A stretch of 33,852 nt of DNA from a virus, in IMG/VR virus record IMGVR_UViG_3300009423_000016, positions 1 through 33,852 of that record, one strand, 5' to 3'. Both the position numbers and the translations under genes were made by a program. Shown here in pieces: positions 1 through 8,508 of the stretch; the stretch's first letter is position 1; each line of letters opens with the position of its first letter. The notes under the pieces are model-generated. The model made no database searches and was not told the origin of the DNA. It was given only the letters and a program-made list of their open reading frames with translations.

Positions 1-120
1 CTCACGGTCTTCCAATGCCTTGGGGTTAGTGATGTCGCCTGACCAGTAGAAGCGGTCATCGGCACGGGTTGGTTCAGTTTCCCATGTAATACCCAAGGCT
101 AGTCGTGCAATAGCTGTTGA
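1..120. repeat. Terminal direct repeat, left copy (assembly overlap)
   Basis: These 120 bases are identical to 33733-33852 at the other end of the window. A gene (XkdW-like) reads through the joint in one frame, which shows the molecule is circular or circularly permuted and the repeat is an assembly overlap rather than a functional terminal repeat. A true 120-bp terminal redundancy cannot be excluded without read mapping. Confidence 0.9.
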
Positions 121-207
121 CCTGCGTAGCCAGTTTGCAGGGTATTGAATGTCACCCAGCGTGAAGGCACGGTCGAGTGGGAGTGGTTTGTTGTTTACTT
201 TGTACAT
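1..207 (-). CDS. XkdW-like tail-associated protein, N-terminal part (gene spans the cut)
   Basis: This is the start of the gene whose remainder lies at 33400-33852. Reading leftward from ATG at 207 gives MYKVNNKPLPLDRAF and continues in frame across coordinate 1 into the other end. A ribosome site (AAGGAAA) sits just upstream of the ATG. The joined protein is about 180 residues and resembles the small XkdW-like/DUF4376-like proteins that follow tail-fibre genes in aquatic phages. That family assignment is from memory of sequence style. Its position 8 bases downstream of the tail-fibre stop suggests a role in fibre folding or attachment, but no catalytic motif is visible. Confidence 0.8.
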   Translation of the reverse strand, partial: MYKVNNKPLPLDRAFTLGDIQYPANWLRRSTAIARLALGITWETEPTRADDRFYWSGDITNPKALEDRE

Positions 208-215
208 ATGTTTCC

Positions 216-3200
216 TTATCGTGCGAGTGAGTTCTTGAATGGATTTTCGGCAAAGGCCATGTAGATGTATGTATAGCCACTACCGTTTGTGGCGGCTCCA
301 AGGTTTCGACATTTAAATCCGTTGGACAAAATATCATAGTAATACCCAGTGCCATTAGCTTCTTGGTTAGGTAAGTTAGGAAACAATACTGTGTCTGCTT
401 GGTTATATGTTGAGCGACTTGTATCTGTAATGTGCCAGTCAAAAGCGTTACTAGAACATTTCACTAAAATAAACTTTGGCTTAAATCCCAGATGCACAAA
501 AATCCCGTCAGTAAGCCCATTACCCGTGTAGCTACCGAACTTGCTATACCCTTCTACTTCGGCGAAACAGTAGGCTACATAGTCCTGCTCGCTGAAAACG
601 TTATATGTTCCAAGTGTAAATACACTACTTGATGGGTTTGTGTTATTCCAAAACCCTGCGTCAGTAGCTTCTTTATTCGGTACGTTTAAAATAATTCCTT
701 TAGTTCCACCCAATGCGCTGTGATAACAGTGCCAATTGTCTCCAGACCTTGACGTTACTTTTGGCAGAATCAAAGATGGAGCAACACTCAAGCCGTGGCT
801 AACAGTAGCACCAGAAGTCCCATTACCCGTATAAGTCACAATCGAGAAACCAGCGTCTTGATTCACCGACCCCACGCTTGCAATGGTTGCGCCGTTTGTT
901 CCTGCGTCATTGCTAAAGGCTGTACCAGCTTTCCAACCCCAACCAGCGTAAGTATTACCAGAAGTGTTAACAGCCGCGCTAGCCCCTAACAGGAATCCGT
1001 TCTTGTTGAACTGAAGCAAAGAGTTAACATCCGTTGCCTCAATCGCCGTATCGTCGGACTCTAAGTAATTATGTACACCACGCACACTATCAAACAGAGT
1101 ATGGCTTTGCGCCGCACTTCTTGACTTAATCCACACCAAGTCAGGCGTTTCCAAGTCATCAGTTACTTCAGGAATGTTGAAGCTGTTAAGTGTCTTGAAG
1201 TCCGTTGGCGGTGTATATGCAAATGGGCGTTGACCGAAGTTCATATTGCAGTTCCCCGCTCCTGCGGTAGTCGATAAGGCAGGCATCAAACCACCACTAA
1301 TCCCCGTAAAAGCTACCCCCATCGAAGTGCCATTTTTATAAAACTCAATAGACGATGTTGCGCCAGAGGCATCAATCGCTACACCAATAACATCACCAAC
1401 TGTGGCAGTAGTGCCGTAAGCCGAACTCCCGTTGTTAAACTTATATCCGTCATTCGCATACGAATAGCCGTTTGCATCTCCTGCGTACCCGACAATGTAA
1501 GGTGCGGCAAAAGGAGTACCTGCTTTTTGAACACCAACGGACATCGTTTGTGGGGCTGCTCCTACGGTACATTCAAAATAATATTTTCCAGATGCGGCTG
1601 GAATAAACATAGTTGAGCCTAGCATAGCCCAACCACCAGCACCGATGTTGGCTCCAGTTAAGTTACCATTTGTTGTCCCGTAAGCGCCACCAGCATCAGC
1701 CCTACCAAAAAGTGGGTCTAATGTGCAGTAATTTCCAGCATCCGCATAAGGCGTAGGCGAGTCCACCATGCTGTCATAGGTCGCACCAGCGGTTAGGCTA
1801 ATGTTGTTTGGAGTCCAATCATTACCCGCACCACTTTGGTCTGCAACCAAGGTAGCCGTACTTGTCGTGTCGCTGAAGTCCAAGTAAAAACCGTTGGTTC
1901 CGTAGGTGCCTGTGTAGGCTTTAGGAACCCAGTAGTTGTTACCATCGTAGTCGCCAAAGTCTGATGGGGTTAAGGCTTGACCGTCAATATTATTAAGTTC
2001 AGCTAAATACCCATCTAAGTAAAAAGTTAAATTACCCAACCGTCCAATATCATGCTCGACGCTAGACACATTATAATAAATATTAGTATTTTGACTTGGA
2101 TAAGTTGCTGTTGATAAAGATGTTACTTTTGTTCCATTTATAGATAAATACACGCTAGAAGCATTTGGCGTAGCTGGAGTGCTATCATAAGTAAATACAA
2201 CGTGATACCAAGCAGACGGGTCGCGGAAAACTTGTGATGTAATCAGGTTTGTGTTTACTGCGCCACTCGTTGTGCTTATTAGATTCAATGTGTCATTAGC
2301 TTGAAATTCTAAAATAAAATAATCTGAAGTTCCTTGGCGAACTGCCGTAATGCTTTGTCTAGTTCCTAATTGCCCCCGTTTAACCCAAGCAGAAAAAGTA
2401 AACTTGGTTCTTGTTCCAGCGGTTGCAGGAGTCCTATTCAAATAAGCAGACGCAGAACTTCTTAGGCGTAAACTGTTTGAAACTTCATAAGTTGTAAACG
2501 GTTTCTGAATCTCACCCACCTGCAAACCACCACCGTTGCCAATGTACAAATATGTCTTGAAGTAGTCATCTCCGCTAACAATCGTCGAGTCTGGCAAGTT
2601 ACCCGCGTGCAAAGGCAAGAAGCCTGTGGGTGGTGTGTAGGCGAATGGGCGTTGACCAAAGTTGAACTCCCATCCGACATCGTTTGCAGTATCCCTGTAA
2701 ACACTAGCAAGAACCGCCCTAAATGTTGTTGGTATCGTTTCGTCGGTTGCAACGGCGGTGCCATCTCTGTAAATGGTCATCAATCCATTGACTAAATCGT
2801 AAGCAAAACCAAGTACCGTCCCAGTAGTAAGACCACCACCAATTGAGGTATATACACCATTAACAATCTTGTTTAAACCGCCGTTGACACATTGAATACC
2901 GCTGTTTGTTCCAGCAAAGGATTGCGTTGTAGGTACTACTAAGCCCACTTCACAAACTACTATTGCACCAGTATTATTACCAGCCGTAACCTCAAAATAA
3001 ACTTTGTCTGTTGGTAATGTAATTGTTGCTATTGCAAAGTTGTTTTGTCCTGTGACGGCAGAACGAATCTTTAGATTTGCATCTGACACAGTTGCGTTAG
3101 CGGATTTATGCAACGGATTCAACACAGCATAATTTCCACCGTCCGCATAAGGCGTGGGTGTGTCTGTCATGCTGTCGTAAGTAACACCAGAGGTCAACGA

Positions 3201-3938
3201 AATGTTGTTAGGTGTCCAGTCGTTGCCGTTGCCACTTGCATCAGCCGCCAGCGTTGTCGTGTTAGTTGCATCGCTGAAGGGCAGGTAGAAGCCGTTAGTG
3301 CCGTATGTGCCTTCGTATTCGGTAGGTTGCCATACGCCTGTGTCTTCGTTGTACTCGCCAAAGGATGATGGGTCTAGTTGTTGACCGTCAATGAAGTTGA
3401 CTTCGGTTATGTATCCGTCAAAATTTAAAGTTGAATACCCGCCAAGTTGGTGAGCAACAGAATTGTTGACTTGTAAATCTGTATTTTGTGACGGATAGTT
3501 TGCCACTTGAATTGTCTGCAAAACCCCATTCACATAAATTCCAACCCTATTTGATGCCGTTGCTTGTGTCGTATCTACTTTAATGACAATGTGATACCAA
3601 GCAGAGGGGTCACGATATACTGCATTAGTTTTTAATTCACCTGCGGCACTGACACCAGCCGTAGTCGAGAAGTAAAAATTGTCACTAATAAATCCAAAGA
3701 AAAGCCAAGGAGTTGTTGCCCATCCACCTTCAAAAAGCGCTTGATTTCCACCAAGTGCCCCACGTTTTACCCAAGCACTCCACGTCCATGTCTTGCGGTT
3801 TCCAGCGGATGCAAAAGTCCTATTCAAATAAGCAGACGCACTTGACCGTAAGCGCAGGGAGTTCTCAATAGTGTAGCCAGCACCACCACCAACTTGACCC
3901 GATGCACCCGCTAGGATGTTTGAACCAATAATGCTCAT
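216..3938 (-). CDS. Modular tail fibre with two lectin-type modules and a DUF7483-like C-terminus
   Basis: Large fibre of about 1240 residues, probably the host-contact protein. I take ATG at 3938 (MSIIGSNILAG) because GGAGG lies 9 bases before it and it overlaps the upstream stop as ATGA; an upstream in-frame start at 3959 lacks this support. Two homologous modules, residues about 26-455 and 487-925, each begin with NSLRLRSSASAYLNRT, contain a LamG/concanavalin-like part (WSAWVKRG, DPSAWYH, YPSQNT), then a SPRY-like part ending NFGQRPFAYTPPT. The C-terminal third (about 930-1240) has the DUF7483 look and ends in MAFAENPFKNSLAR. GC content is mosaic: sampled lines in the lectin parts are about 30-33%, the connecting parts about 57%. 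No chaperone or endosialidase autocleavage motif was seen. Confidence 0.85.
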   Translation of the reverse strand: MSIIGSNILAGASGQVGGGAGYTIENSLRLRSSASAYLNRTFASAGNRKTWTWSAWVKRGALGGNQALFEGGWATTPWLFFGFISDNFYFSTTAGVSAAGELKTNAVYRDPSAWYHIVIKVDTTQATASNRVGIYVNGVLQTIQVANYPSQNTDLQVNNSVAHQLGGYSTLNFDGYITEVNFIDGQQLDPSSFGEYNEDTGVWQPTEYEGTYGTNGFYLPFSDATNTTTLAADASGNGNDWTPNNISLTSGVTYDSMTDTPTPYADGGNYAVLNPLHKSANATVSDANLKIRSAVTGQNNFAIATITLPTDKVYFEVTAGNNTGAIVVCEVGLVVPTTQSFAGTNSGIQCVNGGLNKIVNGVYTSIGGGLTTGTVLGFAYDLVNGLMTIYRDGTAVATDETIPTTFRAVLASVYRDTANDVGWEFNFGQRPFAYTPPTGFLPLHAGNLPDSTIVSGDDYFKTYLYIGNGGGLQVGEIQKPFTTYEVSNSLRLRSSASAYLNRTPATAGTRTKFTFSAWVKRGQLGTRQSITAVRQGTSDYFILEFQANDTLNLISTTSGAVNTNLITSQVFRDPSAWYHVVFTYDSTPATPNASSVYLSINGTKVTSLSTATYPSQNTNIYYNVSSVEHDIGRLGNLTFYLDGYLAELNNIDGQALTPSDFGDYDGNNYWVPKAYTGTYGTNGFYLDFSDTTSTATLVADQSGAGNDWTPNNISLTAGATYDSMVDSPTPYADAGNYCTLDPLFGRADAGGAYGTTNGNLTGANIGAGGWAMLGSTMFIPAASGKYYFECTVGAAPQTMSVGVQKAGTPFAAPYIVGYAGDANGYSYANDGYKFNNGSSAYGTTATVGDVIGVAIDASGATSSIEFYKNGTSMGVAFTGISGGLMPALSTTAGAGNCNMNFGQRPFAYTPPTDFKTLNSFNIPEVTDDLETPDLVWIKSRSAAQSHTLFDSVRGVHNYLESDDTAIEATDVNSLLQFNKNGFLLGASAAVNTSGNTYAGWGWKAGTAFSNDAGTNGATIASVGSVNQDAGFSIVTYTGNGTSGATVSHGLSVAPSLILPKVTSRSGDNWHCYHSALGGTKGIILNVPNKEATDAGFWNNTNPSSSVFTLGTYNVFSEQDYVAYCFAEVEGYSKFGSYTGNGLTDGIFVHLGFKPKFILVKCSSNAFDWHITDTSRSTYNQADTVLFPNLPNQEANGTGYYYDILSNGFKCRNLGAATNGSGYTYIYMAFAENPFKNSLAR
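2431..2454. repeat. 24-bp exact repeat in the tail-fibre gene, module 2 copy
   Basis: Identical to 3817-3840, 1386 bases (462 codons) away in the same frame. It encodes SASAYLNRT at the start of the second lectin module. It marks an internal duplication or recombination hotspot in the fibre gene. Confidence 0.95.
3817..3840. repeat. 24-bp exact repeat in the tail-fibre gene, module 1 copy
   Basis: Identical to 2431-2454 and in the same reading frame. Exact nucleotide identity here, where the flanking module DNA has diverged, suggests recent exchange or conversion between the two modules. Confidence 0.95.
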
Positions 3939-4558
3939 CCTGCGTAACCTCCAGTCCACACGGCTTGTATCTCGCTTGCACCTTTGACAATGTAGTCAAC
4001 ACGGTCAACAGCGTCACCAGCCGTGCTCAGGGTAGGCGCAGTACCACCAGCCCACTTCCACGCTGTATTCCAACTAAGAATATTGCCGCCACCCGCATCT
4101 TGCACGATAAAGATTGAGCCACTCTGACCAGCCACCGCATTAGTTGGTGCGCCTACGGCTGTCGCCGTGCCTGTAAGCGTAACCGTGAAGTTGTTACTCA
4201 ATGCCAAGTCAACCGCGATTGTGGCGGTCTCGGATAGCGTAGCAACAGCACCGCGTTGGGCGGCTGTAAACGTCTGCACGGCATCGCTTACGATGACCTT
4301 GGCTAACTCCACCCCATCGATGTATGTGACCGCGTTGGTTGTTTGGTCAAACGTGGCAAGGTTAATCCATGCGTCATCAGCCTCGTTGCGAACCTTTAGG
4401 ATGTTGTTCGCGGTGTCCATCCATAGCTGGTTGGCAAATATGGTGCTTGGCTCGGTGTCAGCAGCCGATGTACTAGCAAGGGCAGCGAGTGCGTTGTTTA
4501 GGTCTGCGCGAAAGGCTGGGAAACCTTGGTTCGCAATGTTCATATCGTGCTGGGACAT
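3935..4558 (-). CDS. Tail-fibre-associated structural protein (207 aa)
   Basis: Starts MSQHDMNIANQGFPAFRADLN with GGAG 8 bases upstream. The N-terminal 90 residues match the style of fibre N-terminal/base modules in aquatic phages (FRADLNNALAALAS, IFANQLWMDTANN). The C-terminal part is a beta-rich domain ending IVKGASEIQAVWTGGYAG. It lies between the J-like tail-tip gene and the large fibre and overlaps the latter by 4 bases (ATGA), so the two are probably translationally coupled. It may be the adaptor that joins the fibre to the tail tip. There is no recognisable enzyme motif. Confidence 0.7.
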   Translation of the reverse strand: MSQHDMNIANQGFPAFRADLNNALAALASTSAADTEPSTIFANQLWMDTANNILKVRNEADDAWINLATFDQTTNAVTYIDGVELAKVIVSDAVQTFTAAQRGAVATLSETATIAVDLALSNNFTVTLTGTATAVGAPTNAVAGQSGSIFIVQDAGGGNILSWNTAWKWAGGTAPTLSTAGDAVDRVDYIVKGASEIQAVWTGGYAG

Positions 4559-4560
4559 AC

Positions 4561-7350
4561 TTATAACTCCACTCCGTAGCCTTTGGCTACATAATCAAAA
4601 CTCCGGCTAATTGCCGTATCAGATGAATTTTTAAAGGTTATTGTAAACCCCGTGCGCGACTTTGAGGTGATTTCATAGTAGTCGCCCGTCTGCATATCCT
4701 GCGCCCCGATACCGATTGCCGGTGTAGCCCGAAACCCACGGGTAAACGTAATTACTTTAGCGCCAGCCCCAGATACTATATCGTCGCCTGACTCGGTTCG
4801 GTCTGCCATGTCAACCGTCACACTTAATTGCGTAACCTTTGGCGTGGCCTGGTCATCGGTTGTTGTTAGCTTGGCGCGAAACTCGATTGCGCGAGCCTTG
4901 AGGTCAGTAACTGAGAACGATTGCCACGCTGACCATGTAGGCGTACCAGCGGGGTCGTCCTCGGTAATGCGAGCCTCAATTTGCACGTCGGTATCGTCAA
5001 AGGCGTTTACGTCGCCATCAAAGTCACCGGCTCGGCTATCAAAGTTGCCAGCGGCGGCGTCAAACAAGGAAACGTAATCCACGCGGATGCTTGAGATATT
5101 CGCTGTGCATCGAGCGATATAAACTTGCCCAAGGTCAAGCGTATTGGCAAAGTAGTAAAACCCGCTTGCATCTACGTTGCCTGAGCCGCCATCGAATAAG
5201 CCCTGAGCATCGTCAAAATTACCCGTAAGCGCGTCAAACAACAGGCTGGTGTTTAGCACCAAGGCGTCGTCATCATCCAACTCTACCGTATCGTCAAACG
5301 TGCCGTTAAAGTCAGGCGCTTCGTTGATGGTTGTCACCACGTTTAACGCCTCGACCGCGCTGATGTTGCTATCGAGCACAATGGTCGTTGGGTTCAGCGA
5401 GGCCAGCCCCAGCTTATCCACGGCTTTTACAAAGTAGGTTCCGCTACGCGCGGCAACAAATACCGACGTAGCAGGGCGGGAAACCTTAGGCACAAGTGAA
5501 ACCGAGTTCTCATAGTTACCACCGCTATCTGGTGACGCATAGCGCACGCGGTAGTAAGACAAATCAAGGTCAGGCACAGCGTCCCATGTCAGCAGGTACT
5601 GATTGCCGATAAGGTTGCCGGTTAGGTTTGTAACGTCGGATGGCGGCGCTGTCTTGCCGACCACTTGATGGTCAACCGTATTCCAAGCCGAACGCACTCC
5701 AAGCGTGTTTAGCGTGCGCGCCCGTACCGAATAAGTGCGACCATCTTGCACGTTGGTTTGTTCAAAGAACCCGCCACCAGCTTGCCCCATGTTTATCCAG
5801 TCGGTCGTGCCTTCCAGCTTGGATTGCACCTCGAAATTGGTAACGAAACTATTGGTGGTGGATACCGTGGCGAATAAAACCGAGGTAACGTCTTCGTTGT
5901 AGGCGCGCAAATCGTCAGTAACAAATAGAACCGGCGCAACTATATCAAACGGGTCAGGCAAATTAGATTGCGCACTAACTGGTTGTACCTTGTCTTGCAC
6001 CCACGGGTAGACGGCGGCAATGTGTTCAATCAAAGCCACCGATACCGTGCCGTCGTAATTTAGCGCAAGCCCCGAGACCCTAAACTCTTTAGCGCTCCAT
6101 CCGGGCGTCGGATGTGTAACCGTGACAATATCGCCCACCACGCAATTAAGCGCCTCAGACGTAGCCGTAATATCCAAGCGAATACCAGCCAAGCGTGAGG
6201 CCAGCACAACCGTCTTGGCAATGTTGCGGGCTTGGTAGTAGTTTGTAACCGTGGTCAGGTTGACTTCGGTTGCTAACTCAATGTTGGAGTCTTCGGTTAG
6301 GTATTGAGTTGCGTCAGCACTTGCCGCATCAGGCCATATAACCGAGTCAGGTTGCCAGTTCGCATCAGGGTTGATGAACTTGGCAGTCACTTTATTAAAC
6401 TTCGATGACTTGCCCGAACCAGCCATTGAAAAGCCGCCAATCATGTTGTCTGTCGTGAAAGCAAAGGTAGATGCCTTATCCTTCTCTACGAACAAACGGT
6501 ATTGACCATTCTGAAACGGCATGATGCCTTGCATACCCGACAAAATCACCTTGACGTTATTGAATAGCGTCTTATCAGTCAGGATAACCGCATTGCAGGA
6601 AAACGCCTTAACGCTTGCGCCACCGTCGTATGAGTCAACATCTACGTCGCAGTCATTTGCCGCAGCGCTAAATGTAACGTCATCAATAACCGATGCTGGC
6701 AAGCCCTTGCCATAGCGCGTATTGGTCAAGTAGTCGCGCAAGCATAGTGCAGGGTTGCTTGAGTAAGCCGTCGTGCTTGTGCGCGGGTCATATACCTTAC
6801 GGCCTTGTACGTCAGCGGTAATTGTTGGGATGCCACTAAACACGTCGGCGTTATAGGTTAGGCGCACGCCAAGGTACGCAACGCCACTTAGCTTATCTGT
6901 GCTACCCCAACTCGGCGCAGCGGTTAATGTAGTGCTTGCGGCTTGGTCGTTTGTGCCTAGCTTTTTATCCACCACTACATAGTTGAAATGGCGGCTACCG
7001 GACACCAGCAGAACGTCATCGATGTAGATGTTGCCGATTGCTTGCACCTCGCCCTCGCCCAGAACCAAGCAAATATACAAATAAGTATTGCTGCCGCCAC
7101 TTGTTTCCACAAACACGGTAGTGCCACCGACGCGGCGCGTCCCGTAGATGACGGGTATTTGCTCAATGTTTGATTGCTTGTTTACTAACGCACCGCGAGC
7201 CTCGGCTTCTGTATTGGGTACGTCCGGCGCATCGATGTCAATTAGCCAAGATATTACGTCGCCGACAACCGATTTAACGACGTTAACAACGGCCTTGACA
7301 ACCTTCTTAGCCGCCCGGAATGGGTTTAAACTTTTTAAACTAAATCCCAC
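4561..7350 (-). CDS. J-like tail tip / host specificity protein
   Basis: 929-residue central tail-tip protein of the lambda gpJ type, expected to form the tip that contacts the receptor. The start is GTG at 7350, preceded by GAGG. The amphipathic N-terminus (AKKVVKAVVNVVKSVVGDVI) is followed by the hub region with IPVIYGTRRVGG and YLYICLVLGEGEV, typical of J proteins. A fibronectin type III-like domain lies near residues 565-650 (PPSDVTNLTG, LLTWDAVPDLDLSYYRVRY). Residues about 683-788 carry Asp-rich repeats of the form FDAxxGNFDxxxGxFDG. The C-terminus is a compact beta domain (RGFRATPAIGIG). It is preceded by two smaller tail-tip genes and followed by the fibre genes, as expected for a siphovirus. 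Confidence 0.85.
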   Translation of the reverse strand: MGFSLKSLNPFRAAKKVVKAVVNVVKSVVGDVISWLIDIDAPDVPNTEAEARGALVNKQSNIEQIPVIYGTRRVGGTTVFVETSGGSNTYLYICLVLGEGEVQAIGNIYIDDVLLVSGSRHFNYVVVDKKLGTNDQAASTTLTAAPSWGSTDKLSGVAYLGVRLTYNADVFSGIPTITADVQGRKVYDPRTSTTAYSSNPALCLRDYLTNTRYGKGLPASVIDDVTFSAAANDCDVDVDSYDGGASVKAFSCNAVILTDKTLFNNVKVILSGMQGIMPFQNGQYRLFVEKDKASTFAFTTDNMIGGFSMAGSGKSSKFNKVTAKFINPDANWQPDSVIWPDAASADATQYLTEDSNIELATEVNLTTVTNYYQARNIAKTVVLASRLAGIRLDITATSEALNCVVGDIVTVTHPTPGWSAKEFRVSGLALNYDGTVSVALIEHIAAVYPWVQDKVQPVSAQSNLPDPFDIVAPVLFVTDDLRAYNEDVTSVLFATVSTTNSFVTNFEVQSKLEGTTDWINMGQAGGGFFEQTNVQDGRTYSVRARTLNTLGVRSAWNTVDHQVVGKTAPPSDVTNLTGNLIGNQYLLTWDAVPDLDLSYYRVRYASPDSGGNYENSVSLVPKVSRPATSVFVAARSGTYFVKAVDKLGLASLNPTTIVLDSNISAVEALNVVTTINEAPDFNGTFDDTVELDDDDALVLNTSLLFDALTGNFDDAQGLFDGGSGNVDASGFYYFANTLDLGQVYIARCTANISSIRVDYVSLFDAAAGNFDSRAGDFDGDVNAFDDTDVQIEARITEDDPAGTPTWSAWQSFSVTDLKARAIEFRAKLTTTDDQATPKVTQLSVTVDMADRTESGDDIVSGAGAKVITFTRGFRATPAIGIGAQDMQTGDYYEITSKSRTGFTITFKNSSDTAISRSFDYVAKGYGVEL

Positions 7351-7378
7351 TATGCCACCTCTTTAGTAGTTGGCATGA

Positions 7379-7933
7379 CTATGCCTTGCCCCATTTTATA
7401 TCCTTGATGCTATTGGCGGCATATTGGAACCCCGTATCAGTCGGGAAAAAGTATTGCTGTGAGTTGGTGTTGGTTAACCGCCCAGCCTTGCGGCTAAAGT
7501 CAGCCCAATGCGATGCACAAGACAAGTTAATTTTTGATGAGTTATCGCTATCCTGTATGCCGTAGCCTGTTACTTGCCCGTCAAAAGTAATAATCGCGTC
7601 GCCAATAATAGCGCCCGCATCATCTAGCACGGCTTTCCAAATACGCACCCGACGGTTGATATACGTCTGGTTTAGGAATATCGATATATACGCTTGGTCA
7701 ACGCCAGACAACGTGATGCCCACCGTTCCGACGCGCAACTCTTGCGTTTCTTGAGGTTGCCCGATTTGTAGCAAATGCCCAACAGGTTCAAAGTCATCAC
7801 CGCCAAAATCAACCGCGTGAAAATTGTCCGTCACTTTGATGACCGTAGGAAAGTCAATCTGCACCAAGTGGCAAAGCCGCATGGCATCGGACTGTAATGC
7901 CGTAATCGTTGCCGCATTTATGGAGCGCGTCAT
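7379..7933 (-). CDS. Tail tip protein, baseplate-hub type (DUF2163/gpL-like)
   Basis: 184 residues starting MTRSINAATITAL. It has the pattern of small tail-tip proteins that sit between the distal tail protein and J: CHLVQIDFPT, ITFDGQVTGYGIQD and a cysteine in INLSCASHWADF. Lambda gpL and DUF2163-type proteins occupy this position, and a structural hub role is inferred from that. Its start abuts the stop of the upstream gene at 7933, implying coupled translation. No peptidase motif is seen, unlike gpK-type proteins. The exact family is uncertain. Confidence 0.6.
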   Translation of the reverse strand: MTRSINAATITALQSDAMRLCHLVQIDFPTVIKVTDNFHAVDFGGDDFEPVGHLLQIGQPQETQELRVGTVGITLSGVDQAYISIFLNQTYINRRVRIWKAVLDDAGAIIGDAIITFDGQVTGYGIQDSDNSSKINLSCASHWADFSRKAGRLTNTNSQQYFFPTDTGFQYAANSIKDIKWGKA

Positions 7934-8508
7934 TACAGCACCTCCTCCATGTCTACCTCGTAGGTGTAATATTCAAACCGACTGAGTCCGTACTGCTGTA
8001 CGTCGTTACGCAAGCGCATCGTGAACGCAACATCGTTGTAGGTCATCGCCTCGTCATCGCTAACGTCCACAATCAATGCAGGTTCGATGCTAAGGTTGCC
8101 AGCGCCATCGATGTCAGCCGTGACCATGTACACCTTGTTGTGCCCGAACTTCACAAAGTCGCCCGCCTTGATAGTGCCCGTAAAACCGTCCACAGGCACG
8201 CTTGTAGCGCCTGCGCTGGTTGCCCCATTGACTAACGCCGTACCAGTCGCTGTGCCGCTTGTAGAGCCTATTACGGGCGGTACGATAGTGAACGTGCCAA
8301 GCGAACCCTGCTGAGACGTTACAAACGCAAATACGGGTTGAAACTCAGCACGCGTCATCGGGTTGTACTTGGCGCTAAATTCCCACTTCTGCCCGCCAAT
8401 AGTCCGAACCTGAGTGCGCCCGCTAATCGTGGTGCTTTTTAGGTTGTTGTGCGTGCTCTTTAGGTTGATAGCCTGAAACTCAGGCGTTGATGGGTATGTG
8501 CCAGCCAT
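7933..8508 (-). CDS. Minor tail protein, distal-tail (gpM/Dit-like)
   Basis: 191 residues starting MAGTYPSTPEFQAINLKSTH. The N-terminus is typical of the protein immediately after the tape measure in many siphophages (QAINLKSTHNNLKSTTISGRTQVR), which forms the distal tail ring. A beta-domain insert (GATSVPVDGFTGTIKAGDFVKFG) resembles a short OB or Ig-like fold. The gene touches the tape-measure stop at 8508 and the next gene's start at 7933. Function is assigned by position plus pattern. Confidence 0.65.
   Translation of the reverse strand: MAGTYPSTPEFQAINLKSTHNNLKSTTISGRTQVRTIGGQKWEFSAKYNPMTRAEFQPVFAFVTSQQGSLGTFTIVPPVIGSTSGTATGTALVNGATSAGATSVPVDGFTGTIKAGDFVKFGHNKVYMVTADIDGAGNLSIEPALIVDVSDDEAMTYNDVAFTMRLRNDVQQYGLSRFEYYTYEVDMEEVL

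Noticed and set aside
152-442. 96-aa open frame antisense-frame to the fibre end
   Set aside because: It overlaps the real fibre gene and XkdW-like start in another frame, has low-complexity composition and no ribosome site.
7348-7374. Eight-codon open frame (MPTTKEVA) just before the J-like gene
   Set aside because: It overlaps the J start and could be a leader peptide, but nothing beyond its presence supports it.
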